Positions 32,501-44,423 of a stretch of DNA of 64,000 bases are shown here, piece by piece. The position numbers and the translations under genes were made by a program. Source of the stretch: Harringtonia aguacate (taxonomy: Eukaryota > Ascomycota > Sordariomycetes > Ophiostomatales > Ophiostomataceae); the NCBI GenBank assembly GCA_014183095.1, contig JACCPH010000003.1, positions 62,001 through 126,000 on the forward strand, in the 5' to 3' direction. The stretch's first letter is position 1. The number at the start of each line of letters is the position of its first letter. The notes beneath the pieces were generated by a model. It was not told the DNA's origin, ran no database searches, and saw only the letters and a program-made list of their open reading frames with translations.

Positions 32501-35500
32501 GCCGCCGCAGGAATCTCCTCGTCCTCATCGTCGGCATCGCTTTCTTGTATCTCGCCTGAAGTGCTGCGCCCCTCGCGACGAACAGACGGCGTTCGTCGAG
32601 ACATGGCAGAGACAGAATACTGGATCCGCTCCAGAGTCTTTTCCAGCGGTCCGAGACGCGCCGCCAGAATGCCGCCCACCACATCGTTGACGTGGCCATC
32701 GAAGAAGTTGACGCGCGATTCCAGCTTGAGCTGCTCTTCGTCCGTGAAGTCGCGTTCCCATTCGCTGACAGGTACGCTGCCGCCGCTTCCAAGACGCCGC
32801 AGAAGACGGTCATGAGTATCAAAGGACCGCGCCGTGCTAAGAGGTGGATCGATGAACGGATCCTCCAACTCTGTGGTCAGCAGAGGCTTGTGAGCCAAAT
32901 CCGCAGCATGTCCATGGAATGAGTGAGCAGGGCTGGGCGTCGGTAGCTGCACAGGCGGTTCATTGGTGTCGACGGCATCGGCCAACGGAATGTGTGCCAC
33001 CGCTGGCAGAGGCTGGTGCCAATGCGACGAGTCGATTGTCTTGTTGACACCCTGGGCAGGATCATTCTCATTGAGATGGCGCATGATGTCGTCGATTTCC
33101 TCAAAGGTAGGCTCATGGTCGTCGGCCGCCGTGTCTGGTGAAACAAGGTCCAGATGAGGTACCTCACCAACAACCTCGACGGACTCATGCTCGTCGTGTG
33201 CCACGGGCGGCGGCGGCGAAGCAGCGAACCGCGAACTGGAGAGGCCGTGGTCCTTTGGTGGCGGCGGCGGCGGGGTCGGCGACGAGGCGTATCGAGACGC
33301 GGCCAGGCCCTTGGGCTTCGCAACCACTGGCGGCGCCGGCAGAGGAGCATTGAACAGTGGTTCTTCAATATCGTGGCGCGCCTCACGCATCTTCTCGGGC
33401 GTCTTCTCAGGCACCGCAGGCGGCACCTCGATGCTGTCTTCCTGCTGTTCTTCTTGCTGTTCTTCCTGCTGTTCCTCAGCCGGCGGCAGTTCCGTAGTGG
33501 GAAGGATGTCTTCCGAGCCCAGGTGGTCTTCGTCGACACTGTCCGCGTTGGAGCGGAAACTGGCTCCCGGCGTAAAGGGCTTGGCGGTCGCTGACAGCGA
33601 CTTCTTGTGACGGAAGACGATGTCACCCATGGGCCGGGCGCTGTTGAAATCGGCAATGTCCACATCCGACCTGAATTCGAACGGACTCCAAGGTATGCTG
33701 GCCTGGAGAGGGGACACCTCAGACGGACTCGTAGTTGCAGCTGCCTTGGTGTCGGTGGACTCGGACACAATGGTCGAAGACAATGTGGTATCTTCGCCCT
33801 CCTCATCGTGATGCTTCTCATGCTCGTGAACCTCAGAAGCCTCGTGAACCTCAGAAGCCTCGGAAACCTCGGAAACTTCGGTGTGCGCGGCCGCCACGGG
33901 AGTGGCATCGTTTTCATCGGTGCCGATCTCAGTTGGCACAGCGAACAATACCTCATTGTTGTCGTCGTCCTTGGGCGAAGCCCGTGCTCTCTTGACACGG
34001 GAGTCATCTATGATCCGGCCATCCTGGTCAACTGTGAGCTCCTGCTCCTGCTCCTCCTTCTCAGCCTTGGGTTCAGGCTCGGGCGAATGACGACTGATTG
34101 GCCGAACAATGGGAACAGCCTTGGATCGCTTCGTACGCTTGACCATCTCGGGAGTGTTGAGCTCAATGTTGCCAAAGATGGAGCTGGTTCTGTTGCCGCC
34201 AGCAACGCTCTCGCTGCCTGACTGCAGCGGACTGGTGATCGAGTCGGACACGGAGTGCAAGGGAGTGAAGGACGGCGCATCCGGCCGGAATTTGGGGCCA
34301 ATAGCTGAGAAGCTGAACTCACTCTGGCCCGGCGAGAAGGTCGGCGCATTGACATTGATCTTTGACGACGTCATCGACGTCGGGAAGCTGAACTGGCTCG
34401 AGTGAGTTGAAGCCGGCGCTTCAGGAGCCAGGCTAGCTTGGAAGATGGAAGGCTGGAACGCCTCAGTTGCGCCATTTCCAAAGAGGAATTGGCTATTGGT
34501 GCTGGGCTTGAATGTACTGGTGCTGGCTGGGTTGAATTTGAATTCCGGTGCTTCAACATTCAGACGAGACAAAGAAGCCTTGCTGCCATGGCTCGCCTGC
34601 CGTGATGCAGTTTGCTTGCCAGGGAATGGGCCGTTGTCGGTCCACGGGTTGCTTGCGGTCGAGAAAGACCGCTGGTGCGGCTGCTGCTGCTTCTGCTGGA
34701 GGATCGTGCTGAAATCGAGAGGCTGAATGGGTGTACCCAAGTTGCTCGGATTTGTCTCGATTTCATACGAATCGTCAGCATGAATGCCGTTCTGGCCGTT
34801 GGTCTCCAGAAGCACATCTGCTGTCTTGGGGAAAATGGCCGTCTCAACCTGGCCATTCACCTCATCCGGATCGACAAAGTATGCATTGGCCAGAGAGTGA
34901 CCACGGCTGTGTGGGCGAGGGTGGTGCAGCGGCGGGCCGTTCTCCGCGTCGTCCCGGAAGCGCTGGATGGGGGGAGGATGAGCGAACTGCACAGACAGGT
35001 CGCGCGCATGCTGCGGCGGTGCGATCGGCTCGGTGGCTCCATTAGCCTGGATTGCTATGGTAGATTCGCGTTCTTTGTGCGGACTGTAGTCCCGATCATG
35101 TTCAAACTGCGAACGGAACTGCTCCTCGAGGTGATACTCCGCATCATCAATCTCCTTTTGCAAGCTCAAGCTTGCATTGTGCTTGATAAACGGTCCTGAT
35201 ATGGAGGCAGCACCAACCGGGCCAGCAGCAGTACCATTGCCCATGATCGCAGCTGCCTCTGGCGTCTTTGACGGACTCTTGTTGAGAGGTTCCTCATCAA
35301 CTTCCCGCAAGTCTTGAAGACGTGGCGAAGCACGGGCAGGGACCTGCAGGGGCTGGAACTGCATCATGGGGAACTGCAGAGACTGGTGTCGTTGATGCGG
35401 GGGAGGCACAGAAAATCCGTCGGCAGAGAATGGCGACGTAGGCGACATGACCGACGACAGCGCAGCCAGAGAAGGAGAGCCACCTCGCGCCAGCCCGTGC

Positions 35501-37468
35501 TGGAGCAGAAGAGCCTGTGGCGAGAAGCCACCGGGAGGAGTCTGGCGCTGCATTGACATCTGGAAAGCGCCGGCGGGAATGGAGATAGATTGCCGATTGT
35601 TCAGCTTAGAGCCCATGGCGTAAGGTATGGGCGACGCAACAGACGGGATGGAGGGACTTTGCATTCCCGATGATCCCGGGACGAATGGTGCTGGGAAGGT
35701 AAACGGCGTTCCAGCGTGGTTGCTCGACGCAGATGACGTGGGGATGGGCGGCGAGAACGGTAGTGGCGGGTACATCGTGGCCGAAGACTGCCGGCTGATG
35801 GACATGCCTATGCCGGGTGAGACAGATGGAGGGGGCGGCGGTAATGGTGGTTCATCGTCGCCAAACGAGACGCCGAGAGCACGAAGCTTGGCTTCGTTTA
35901 GCTCATCAACGTAATTCTGCCAAGCGTTGAGGTCTGGCAGGACGACTGGAAACCTCCGCGAGGCACGTTCCCGTGCAATGTCCTTTTCATTTGGCCATGG
36001 AGACCGGCTCATGGACCGGTTTGGAATTTCCATGGCGTCGTCGCTCATCGTGGCTGCGCCGTCGAGGTCAAAGCCGGCCACATCGTAGCCCAGTTCCTGC
36101 CATGAGCGAAACATGTTGTCGGTTGCGGTTTGGGTAAGCGGCACGGGTGCCTTTCCCGGCTTGCCGCGGTCGCCGTCGATGGGAAGCAGCACCAGGATGC
36201 TCTTGCCCTTCCACGGCAGCTTCTTCTTCATCCGCCGCGGCGTGGAGCGCTCCTTTTTAGGAGACTTGGCCTGCAGCTGCGAAGCAGACCGCTCTGCAGG
36301 GGGTTCGATGGTGACATGAGGGATGCTGGCGTCGTTTGGCATGTTGCCAGGCACGTCTCGTTGTGGCGGCGTCGTCGGATGCGGCAAGATAGATTCTGCC
36401 ATGTGCATGATGGCTGATTTGATCGAAGGGGTCGAGGGCACTCGCCGTGCTGTCCCCACCGGCGCGGCCCCGTTAGCGATTGCTTCGGGGATCACGGCCT
36501 TGTCGGACACTGAACCCATGGCGCCGGTATTGTTTCCGTTTCGTGTTTGAGCCAGTCTGTTCAGGCGTTTGATATCAGATTCCTTCAGTGTTTCGACGCT
36601 CGAGGGCAGTCGTCTCAGACGGAGCTTCTGCTGAATCTTGCGGTTGCTCGCGTTCTGATCGAGCTGACTACGGCGTGGGCGAGGGCTTTGTGCTGAAAAC
36701 GGACGAGACGTTCCGATCTGCGGCACAGCTCTCGGGGTGCGAAGTGCGCTCTCGTCTTCTTCGTCGTTCTCGCCAGACAACGAAGGGTCGTCGCCAGAGA
36801 CAGATCCACTCAGTGAAGAGGTCTCGCTGTCTCTGCCGCTTTCACTGTCGCTCAGCCAGTGGCCGGCCTCAGAGCCTATGTTGCCAGTGGTGTGTTGGCG
36901 AATCCAGTCTTCGGTCAGGCCCCGCGCAGGTCGCCGCGCACGGTTTGCGAGGACGGTAGCACTGACCAGATAAGACGGGTTTTCCGAAGGCAAAGGCGAT
37001 GACAATGACTCCTGACTGTCGGCCCGCGAGTCCTCTTCCTCGTATGCTTCCTGGAATGGAGCCGGACGCAGAAATGGCGTGCGGATTTCGAGAGTGTGAA
37101 TAGGCGACGAGTCTATGGACGGCTCGCTGCTCAAGCTCGAAAGATGCGAATGCGACGCGTCGGACACCGGGTATGGTGAGCCCCAGCTGGCTGTGACAAA
37201 CTGATCGTTGCTATTGTCGGGGGCGCGGTCTTCGTCGGGCGACGGCGGCGTCCTCAACAGAGCCAAGACGCGATCGGGAAGCCGAGGAGCAGGGAGCGCA
37301 GGCAGGCTTGGGGAAGGCCCAGCGTCTGCGGTGGATGCGGTGGACAGGGCAGGCGATCCCGGACTCGGCGGCGTTTGCGGTCGAGAATTGATCTGGCTGC
37401 CAGCCACCTGTGCAGAAGCACGAGGGCGGAGTTTGTGCGACGGACTTGGAGGAGACGTTGTAAGGTAC
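29563..37468 (-). CDS. giant coiled-coil protein, about 2,630 residues, start not found
   Basis: One uninterrupted frame of about 2,635 codons. No motor or enzymatic domain. N-terminal third: Ser/Pro-rich with conserved-looking HLSSLSSEPSIDSSPIHTLE and LTEDWIRQHTTG. Around residues 418-540 (counting from 37468) is a compact block: KGKSILVLLPIDGDRGKPG, RSWQELGYDVAGFDLDG and VLPDLNAWQNYVDELNEAKL, a domain I associate with fungal proteins loosely annotated as myosin-heavy-chain-like. The middle is disordered with Phe-rich short repeats and acidic Gln-Glu repeats (QQEEQQEEQQEE). About 1770-2330 is a long heptad coiled coil; the tail has Gln runs and ends FDDAAFFDD. A septal, cortical or spindle-pole scaffold is a guess. 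No in-frame ATG exists before codon ~340 (near 36520). A 3' splice site (TTTTCACAG) at 37469 suggests the start lies in an upstream exon, so this entry is 5'-partial. Confidence 0.85.
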
Positions 37469-39377
37469 CTGTGAAAATGTGCGACGGCCAGATTAGTGAA
37501 TGGGCTGGACGTGGCCGAGCGGACCGGTGGCTCGAAGACGGCAAAGCGGCAGAGAAAACAAATAGGCAAAAGGAAAACAAGGAACACACGGCGGACGGCA
37601 AGGGTCGGCTTGCGCTTACAACGACGAGAATCAGCAGCAGACGGAACCGTAGTTCGCCTACAACCGAGACTCTGAAAGAAGGAGGTCGGCAGAGAAGACG
37701 GAGGCGTGTATCGGAAGGCAAGGGATGTCGACCCCCTGTCTCTCGCTCGCGTCTTGCAGTGGTCTTGCGTCCGGAGGGATGGGAGAGGCAAGAAAGGGGG
37801 ATAAGATGGCGAGAAGACGAAGGTGGCCGAAAGACAAGACAAAAGGGCCGTCGCGCAGGGCGGAAAGAAAAAAGCAACAACACACAGACGAAAAAAGGAC
37901 GAAGAAACAAAAGGGGGTTAAAGAGAGGCGCGGATTGGTATGTAGAGGCTGGAAGGAAAGACACTGGAAAAAAAAGGCGGAGCGGCGAGGGGCGTTGTCA
38001 CAGTAGGATTCGCGCTGCAAAAATTTGGCTGGGGTCCCGACGCGTTTTGGCAGGGCTATTATTGTCGGATATCATTTCTGGCGAACAGCATTAACGGACC
38101 AGGGTCGCTATTTACCCAGAAGGAAAGTATACGTCAAGACGGGGTCCGGAAGCGAAATCAAGCAATAAGGTGTATAAAGAAGATCTATAACGGCAATAGA
38201 AGGAGCGATAGCCGATGATGCAAGCCTAGCAGCAGGTGGCAGGTGGCAGATGGCAGGCGGGGGNNNNNNNNNNNNNNNGGGGGAGGATAGAGGCCAGGAG
38301 GAAAGTGCGGTATACGGGTAGAGAAGACAAGAATGCGCGTACGGGTGCGAGGACATCAGACAAAAACAAAAAGTGAGGAAGGTGCAGTTCGACCGTGAAG
38401 CGATTACGCGAAGTGCCCGAAGCGGTGCGGGAACGCTAAATCCTTAGACCAGGGTGCGCCTTCTGGATTTCACGAGTCTCTTAGCAAGGCGCATGTGCAA
38501 ATGCGATGCTCGAAGGCTCTTCCTGATCCTGCCGGAACGGGAAACTGGCCTGCTCTGCCATTCCTTCCGGCCTTGCCTCGAGTCTTTTCTTTTCATTTTG
38601 TCCTTTCTGGTGCCTTTCTTGTTGTTTTCCCTACTCATTCGTCCTCCTATTGTTGTGGATCGCGCCTTCCACCCAAATTTAATGACCACCTTTCGCGTTG
38701 TTTGTATTGGATACATCTAATTTGCTGGAAGCTCCACAAGTACGAGAACCAGATACAAGTTTCACGCTAATTTCCGCAGCAAGACTCTAGTATCTCTCAC
38801 GTCTTGTTCCGTCGCTCGAGGTAAAATAATGTACTGAGTACGTTGCTCCTTATTAGTTTGCTCTGCTCTCCTTTCACGTGGTCGTCAACGCCTATTGCAT
38901 GACGGACCCACAGAGCCAACGGTTTTCCTCTTTATTTTTTTTTTTTTTTTTGGTGTGCTGCAGTCCTCTGCTCTGAATCATTGCTGACTGTCCGCGTCTT
39001 GTCTGTAGCCCTGCTCTCCGCACAGACAGTCAAGACGTCGACGTGGCATCTTCTGGGTGCTTTTCTTGGTTTTTGTTTTCCCCAGCGGACATGCAAATGT
39101 GACAACACAGCTGGATGACGTGTAGTTCTTTGTCATCCATCAGTGCAACGGTTTCTGCTCACGTGAGATTGGATGCACTGGACACTCGAGGCAGCATTTA
39201 GAGCCTTGTATCCTTGATCATCTTTTTAGTAGGCTGGAAATGAGACTTGCTTTTCTTGGGTATCGATGCAGCCAAAAAAATAAAAAAAATTCAAACGTAA
39301 AAGCCCCCCCAAGATATGTCTGCAAATATATATCCGTGATCTGAAATTGTTCGGTCACACGTGGCATCCGCTGTCTT
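37469..39377. other. upstream region of giant gene, with possible 5' intron
   Basis: Directly upstream of the giant gene on the minus strand, a donor GTAAGC near 37619 and acceptor at 37469 bracket a likely 150-nt intron. No ATG occurs on the minus strand from 37469 to about 38060. A candidate first exon starts with the ATG at 38356 (MSSHPYAHS); its donor GTATAC near 38317 would be in phase with the acceptor at 37469, but it is unproved and the intervening DNA includes the N gap. From 38480 to 39377 lie short open frames without a family, a T run near 38937-38951 and CACGTG cores near 38875 and 39162. Confidence 0.5.
38264..38278. other. assembly gap (15 N)
   Basis: Fifteen N bases flanked on both sides by runs of G (GGGGG before, GGGGG after) and preceded by GGTGGCAGGTGGCA-type repeats. 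The gap probably marks a poly-G or short tandem repeat that sequencing could not resolve, so the true length is unknown. Confidence 0.95.
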
Positions 39378-42300
39378 CTAATAACCAAACATTCCCGTTC
39401 CCCATATTGTTCCTGGTACAACCCCTGGACCGTCTAGCATAAACTCGAGCTCGTGCTCGTACCCGTCATTATGGAATGGTGCTTCATAAAAGTCAGCCGT
39501 TGCCGTGTCGGCCACCGCTGCAACTGTCGAGGGTGGCAGAATACCCTGGTGACTTGAATCCGGCTGTGCATGCACTTGGTAGGTCATGTCTACCGATGGT
39601 AGAGGCAGGCCAGCTGTCGATTGGTTAAAAGCTTGCACAAGCAGATCTAGGTTGTTTTGTGTAGGTGCTGATGCACGGGCCGGGTTCGAACTCGGAACGG
39701 TTGTAGAAATGGCCGTTGTGTCTGTCACCGCACCGATGATGTCATGGTGCGGCTGATGTTGAGGTTGTGGTGGTGTTAATACTAGGGGTTGTGATAATGG
39801 TGCCGCACCTATGCCGGCTGGCGTTTGTGGTGCTGTCGTTAACATCATAGGCAGCGGCTGAGGCAGCGACTGCATGGATTGCTGCTGAGAAGTAGTTTGT
39901 GAATGTTGAAGTTGGAGGTTTGACAGATTTTGCTGCTGCTGCTGCTGCTGTAGATTTTGGGGCAACTGCTGGTGCGCAGTTGAATAGTGCGGCGCAGCCG
40001 ATGTCGCTGTCGTCACCAGGCCGGGCGAGGGATGCGGAGGTGGCAGTCGTACCGACGCATTTAAAAGTAAATCATTAGTCCGAATCTGGGGTGGGTGTCT
40101 CGGCATTGCCTTCACATTGCTGGCATTGCCTGTGGGGCTGGATGACCGCGTGTGCGGGCTGTCAGGTCCCAGCTGCCTGGCAACGTACTGTCTGTCATCC
40201 AAAAGCGTCTTGGCCTGGTTTGGCTGAGCCGAGTACGTGAGTGGCGGGTGGAGAGCCGACGGGATGGGGTCTCTCTGTTCGGTGTCAGTGGAATTCAACA
40301 AATGGGCCACACACAGTAGAGACGGAGAGTGGCGGGTGGGAGAAAATGTTTCCAGAAACGTACGCCTTCCGCCATGCTGCCCTCGTGATGATACGGCACG
40401 CTGTTGGCGCTCTTCTGGTCGGCAGCTGCAAATCTCTCCAGGCTTTCCAGCCAACGGCTGGCCAGCGGCCAGACCGACTTGCTCTGGGATAGGATATCTA
40501 ATGTGCGTTCCAGCATGTGCGGCGCCTCCCGTGAAATTGAGGACTCGTGACACACTGTCCATGGTCAATACTATGCTAGGGACGACGAGGGGGGGTGTTC
40601 TGGACATACGATTGGGGTATTTGCAGAGGTAGGCGGCCATCAAGCCGCAGCTGTAGACGCAGAAAATCTGTAGTCGGTTAGCATTCGTCAGTCGCCTGTA
40701 CAAACGCGCCGTTTTAGTTGCTGACCCCCATCTGTGCCCCGGTACTGTCGCCGGGCTCCCTCTCCTTGAACCAAATATCGATCTGGACGAAGAGGTCCTT
40801 GACATTGGAGAACAGCTCATCTGCCATGGTTTTCCAGAAGCCTTGGAGGGGTTTGTTCCGGCCCTGCTGAAGCATGCTGTTGACGAGTCAGTCCAGAGCC
40901 AAGCTGTGCGAGAATTAGGAGCGAGAGTTCAGATATGCTCACTTGGCGATGTATGATTTGCGTATAATGATGTTGGACAAGCGAGTGACCATAGGCACAA
41001 TCAGATAAGCCTAATGCTAATGTTAGTGCCTGGTAAAAAAATGCAATAAAACAAGCCTCTTCCATCTGCAGCAGCGCACCAAATTGTAGCCCTCGGCTTT
41101 AGACTTTTTCAGAAGAGCTGGACTCCACCGATGTTCCTGAGGCAGGCGGTCTTCCCAAACGCTCAGCTTTTTCTGAATCTTGGCATATTCGCTGCTGCTG
41201 TCCCATGGCGTCACACTCTTGTTGTTGCGAACAGCTCCACGTGAGATGGTGCCCCAAAGCTGGTGGCTCTGGATAAGCGTGGCGAACAAGGATCGATGCG
41301 GATCGTCCATCAGGCTTGGATCCTTGAGAGCGGGTGGCGTGCTTGCTAGGGCAGCACGCGTCTTTGGAAGGACGCCATTGATAAAATCTTTTTCGTTGCT
41401 AGGGAGCAATGTGGTGATGTCGCTAGCGGCCAGAGATACTGGTGCTAACGGCCCAGCGTGAAGGTTATCCTGGCCTGTTGGGTGTTGTCAGAGGTAGTTC
41501 CAGAAGGAACAAAAGGCTTGTCTTACTGTAAAGCATCCACTACAGGAGGTTATTAGCATGGCATGCCAAGAGGTTCGTTTAGAATTTCAAGGAATGAAAA
41601 AGCAGAGCGTACCAGGGTCCTCCTAGCCGACTCGGCTTCTCGTACAATGTTGGGGGTGGGATCGGAGAGCGCATAGGTCTCCTCCCGGTGCAGCTGCATC
41701 AAGATGGCCATGCGGATGGCGATTCCCAGATTGATCTGGACGTGTCAGCGAAAGGCAGTGATGTCGAGATCGGCAAGGAAGGCATACAAAACTCTTGTTC
41801 TTGTATCCATTTCCCTGCTGAGCAATGCTCAAGAGATAAAAGGCCTGGCAGCGAGCAAGCGTGGGCTCGTTGTAGAGCTCGGTGAGTGCCACGGCCGATG
41901 CCCGCTCCATGAAGAGCTCGGCGGTTCTGACGGCATCCCCGTAGGTGGCGACAAGCGACGGTGTCAGACGTGCCGACACGCTGAGCACGCCGAGCAGCAA
42001 AAACGGGCTGACTGACCGCGGGTCGTCCCGCAGCTGCTGCACAAACATGCGCCGAGGAATGAAGCCGAGCTGGAAATACTGGTCGGTGAACATGCTGACA
42101 CCGTCGATGATCTGCTCCAGCGGTGGCAGCAGCTCCCACAGGTCTCGAGGGAGACCAGCGGCGGAAACAGGGCGGTGCTGGGGAGCAGCAGAGACGGGCT
42201 CGGGGCGGTTTGGGTCAGACGAAGACGACAGGTGGGGCTGGTGTACCCTGACGTTCTCCTTGCGGGCTTTGTCGCCTCGCATGCGCGGATGGCGGTACTC

Positions 42301-42778
42301 GCGGTCCAGATCGGGTGCGCCACGGACAGGGAAGACGCTGGCGGGTCAGCAGAACTGAGACAGAAGCAAAGAGGGAAAGGGAACACCAAGGAGGGGGGAG
42401 TATTACCATTCATCCAAGCTTGCGCCGGCGATGCGACAGCCCTCACACGGTGGCTTGGCGCCGTTGTGCACGCACTTGCTTCTCATGCGGCGACATCTAT
42501 TTCATAGTCAGCACTCACGACCAGGAGCCCATGACGGGAGGACGGCATGCTTCGCACCTGCGACAAGCAACAGGCGCACGGCGCTTGATGACTCTGGCGG
42601 CCGCGTTGACCGGACTCGTGGCCTGGCCCGAAGACGGAGCTGCGGACTCCGGGGGCAGCATCGTCGGAGAGGCGGAGACAGGCGCGATGACCGGCGCGAG
42701 CCTGGCGTCCTCCAGGACAGGCGAGTGGTCCACGGGCATGGTCATTGGCACAGCTAGCTCGGGGTCAGACAAGTTCAT
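39378..42778 (-). CDS. Zn2Cys6 transcription factor with fungal-specific TF domain (11 exons)
   Basis: Nuclear DNA-binding regulator, 918 residues. Exons: 42558-42778, 42407-42496, 41788-42337, 41613-41735, 41527-41539, 41080-41474, 40943-41010, 40726-40876, 40610-40667, 40364-40554, 39378-40274; the total is a multiple of three with every junction in phase. The binuclear zinc cluster is Cys72, Cys75, Cys82, Cys91, Cys94 and Cys104 (ACRRCRRMRSKC, then PCEGCRIAG and DEC), split by two introns. The middle-homology region follows: DQYFQLGFIPRRMF, INLGIAIRMAILMQLHREE and the block WMLYSQDNLHAG. Exon 5 is only 13 nt (TGGATGCTTTACA) yet restores that block exactly. Then ESSISREAPHMLERTLDIL and WPLASRWLESLERFA precede a Gln-rich, disordered activation-like tail. 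Target genes unknown. The intron 8 donor (GTCAGC) is the weakest. Its 1.6 kb upstream region has three TACGAGTA sites. Confidence 0.9.
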
Positions 42779-44423
42779 GCGAGATGAAGAGCGCGGTGGC
42801 GGACGATATTTTCCAGATCCAAGTGGACCAAGGGCCCTCGAGGAAGTGGATGCTGCGGCTGCTGATCGGAGACGGCTGAAATGAGCTGCGGGTGAGCTGA
42901 GAAGGGTCACAGGACGGCGACGGGGCAGCGGGACGCGGCTGGCGGGCGGACAGCTGTGGGCCCGTGTGCGCCGAGATGCCGAGATGCTGTGGGTGACGCG
43001 AGGACAAGCTTTGCCGGCCGTGACAGGTCACTGCGGTCGCGCTGCGGCGCTGCGTTTTGTATGTTGGAATACGCACTTTTCGGGGGCAGGCAAAAGGCGA
43101 GCCAAGAGGCTTTAGCTTGGGCTGTGGGGAGCGGCGGTAAGCTGCAGAGCACGCTGGAATAGTACGGGAAAAAAGATAAGCAGCAGCGGGGCCACTATAC
43201 TGGCGCTGTTGCTGCCCTCCCTGCCAGGTATGTACGAGTAAGGACAGGTCTTACACATGATAGGCAGGTGCGGTCGCAAAGGGAGAGAAGAAGGCAGGTC
43301 GTTCTGGCCCTGGCCCTTGCCACTTTCAGATCGACCCGACACTTGGGCTGATGCATCTTTCTCGCTTCCTCGTATCTTACATACGTGTATTCGCTGCTTG
43401 CTAGAAGCGAAGCCTGAGACATGGGAGATCAGCCTAGGAAGCACGTTAAGCTCAGTATTATTACTCGTACTTTTGACACCGCCAAAACCACTCTGTTCAT
43501 TCATGTTCTGCTCCACTCCACTCGGAGAAGACCAACCCCCACCGCCACCGCAGCAATCAGAGACCCAGTGACACACGCGATAAGCTGCTCAGTCTTAGAT
43601 CCGTGGAGCACAAGTGGTGTCGTTCACGCACCTCCAAAGGTGCAGGTGTGCCCAGGACGTTGGACAGTGGGCTGACGCACACTGGACATGCATTCTCTAT
43701 CACCCTCGCTCCTTTCCGCTTCCTCTTCTGCACACTTGTCTGAGCTCGCACGCTCTTCTGTGCCATGCCTTTCCTCCTCCATGGGATCTGCACGCTTGTC
43801 CGCGGATCTCGGCCCACCTCACCCTTCCGATCTCGAACAGCACCACCTAATACTACATATGCATTACTACGAATACTCGCGGGCGAACCAACGCGAAGAA
43901 TTCCAGCACAAGTCGACATTCCAGCAAGGCCAAAACCCACTCTCCATCTCTGGCTGCTGGATTTTCCAGAGGCATGAAGCTCACCTTGGCCTTTCTGTGG
44001 TTCGGTGCGCAGTTGAAGAATACCCGTAATTGTATTTGTGCGTTCCACTAGTTCAGTGCCAAAGCTCTGCGGTCGGTCTAGGAGACCACACTTGGCTAGG
44101 AGCACCTCCCGCACCGCCCTACGAGTAGTCCGGGAGATCGCCGCTGCATCGCCGCTGCATCACTGGTGCATCGCCGCCCTGCCGCGCCAAGCTGGTCTCG
44201 GCCAGCGGCGTTCTTCCCGTCCTCTCTTCCTGGCAGACCCGTCACCTACCCTGTCACGTCTACGCCCCGGCTCTGCTGCAGTTCCAGGTCCGATAGCATT
44301 GTGATCGTGTCATCATATTTTGCCCTGCCCGTAGATGGACTCATTATTCTCATACAAGTTGTGCCGCGTCCAGACACCTCGCCTAGACACACGACGCGCA
44401 AGCCCCTCTGCCTTTAAAAAAAA
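42779..44423. other. upstream region of the Zn2Cys6 gene
   Basis: About 1.65 kb between the Zn2Cys6 start (42778) and the AIM11 stop (44424), both minus-strand genes. Exact TACGAGTA/TACTCGTA octamers begin at 43233, 43462 and 44120. Open frames (for example 43557-44114) carry no recognisable domain. Likely a long promoter. Confidence 0.55.

Noticed and set aside
39670..39700. GGGTTCGAACTCGG, resembling a tRNA B box.
   Set aside because: Lies inside the last exon of the Zn2Cys6 gene; no A box or cloverleaf could be paired around it.
40295..40555. Minus-strand 86-codon frame starting MCHESSISREA treated as a separate small gene.
   Set aside because: It is exon 10 of the Zn2Cys6 factor; splicing joins it in frame with exons 9 and 11.
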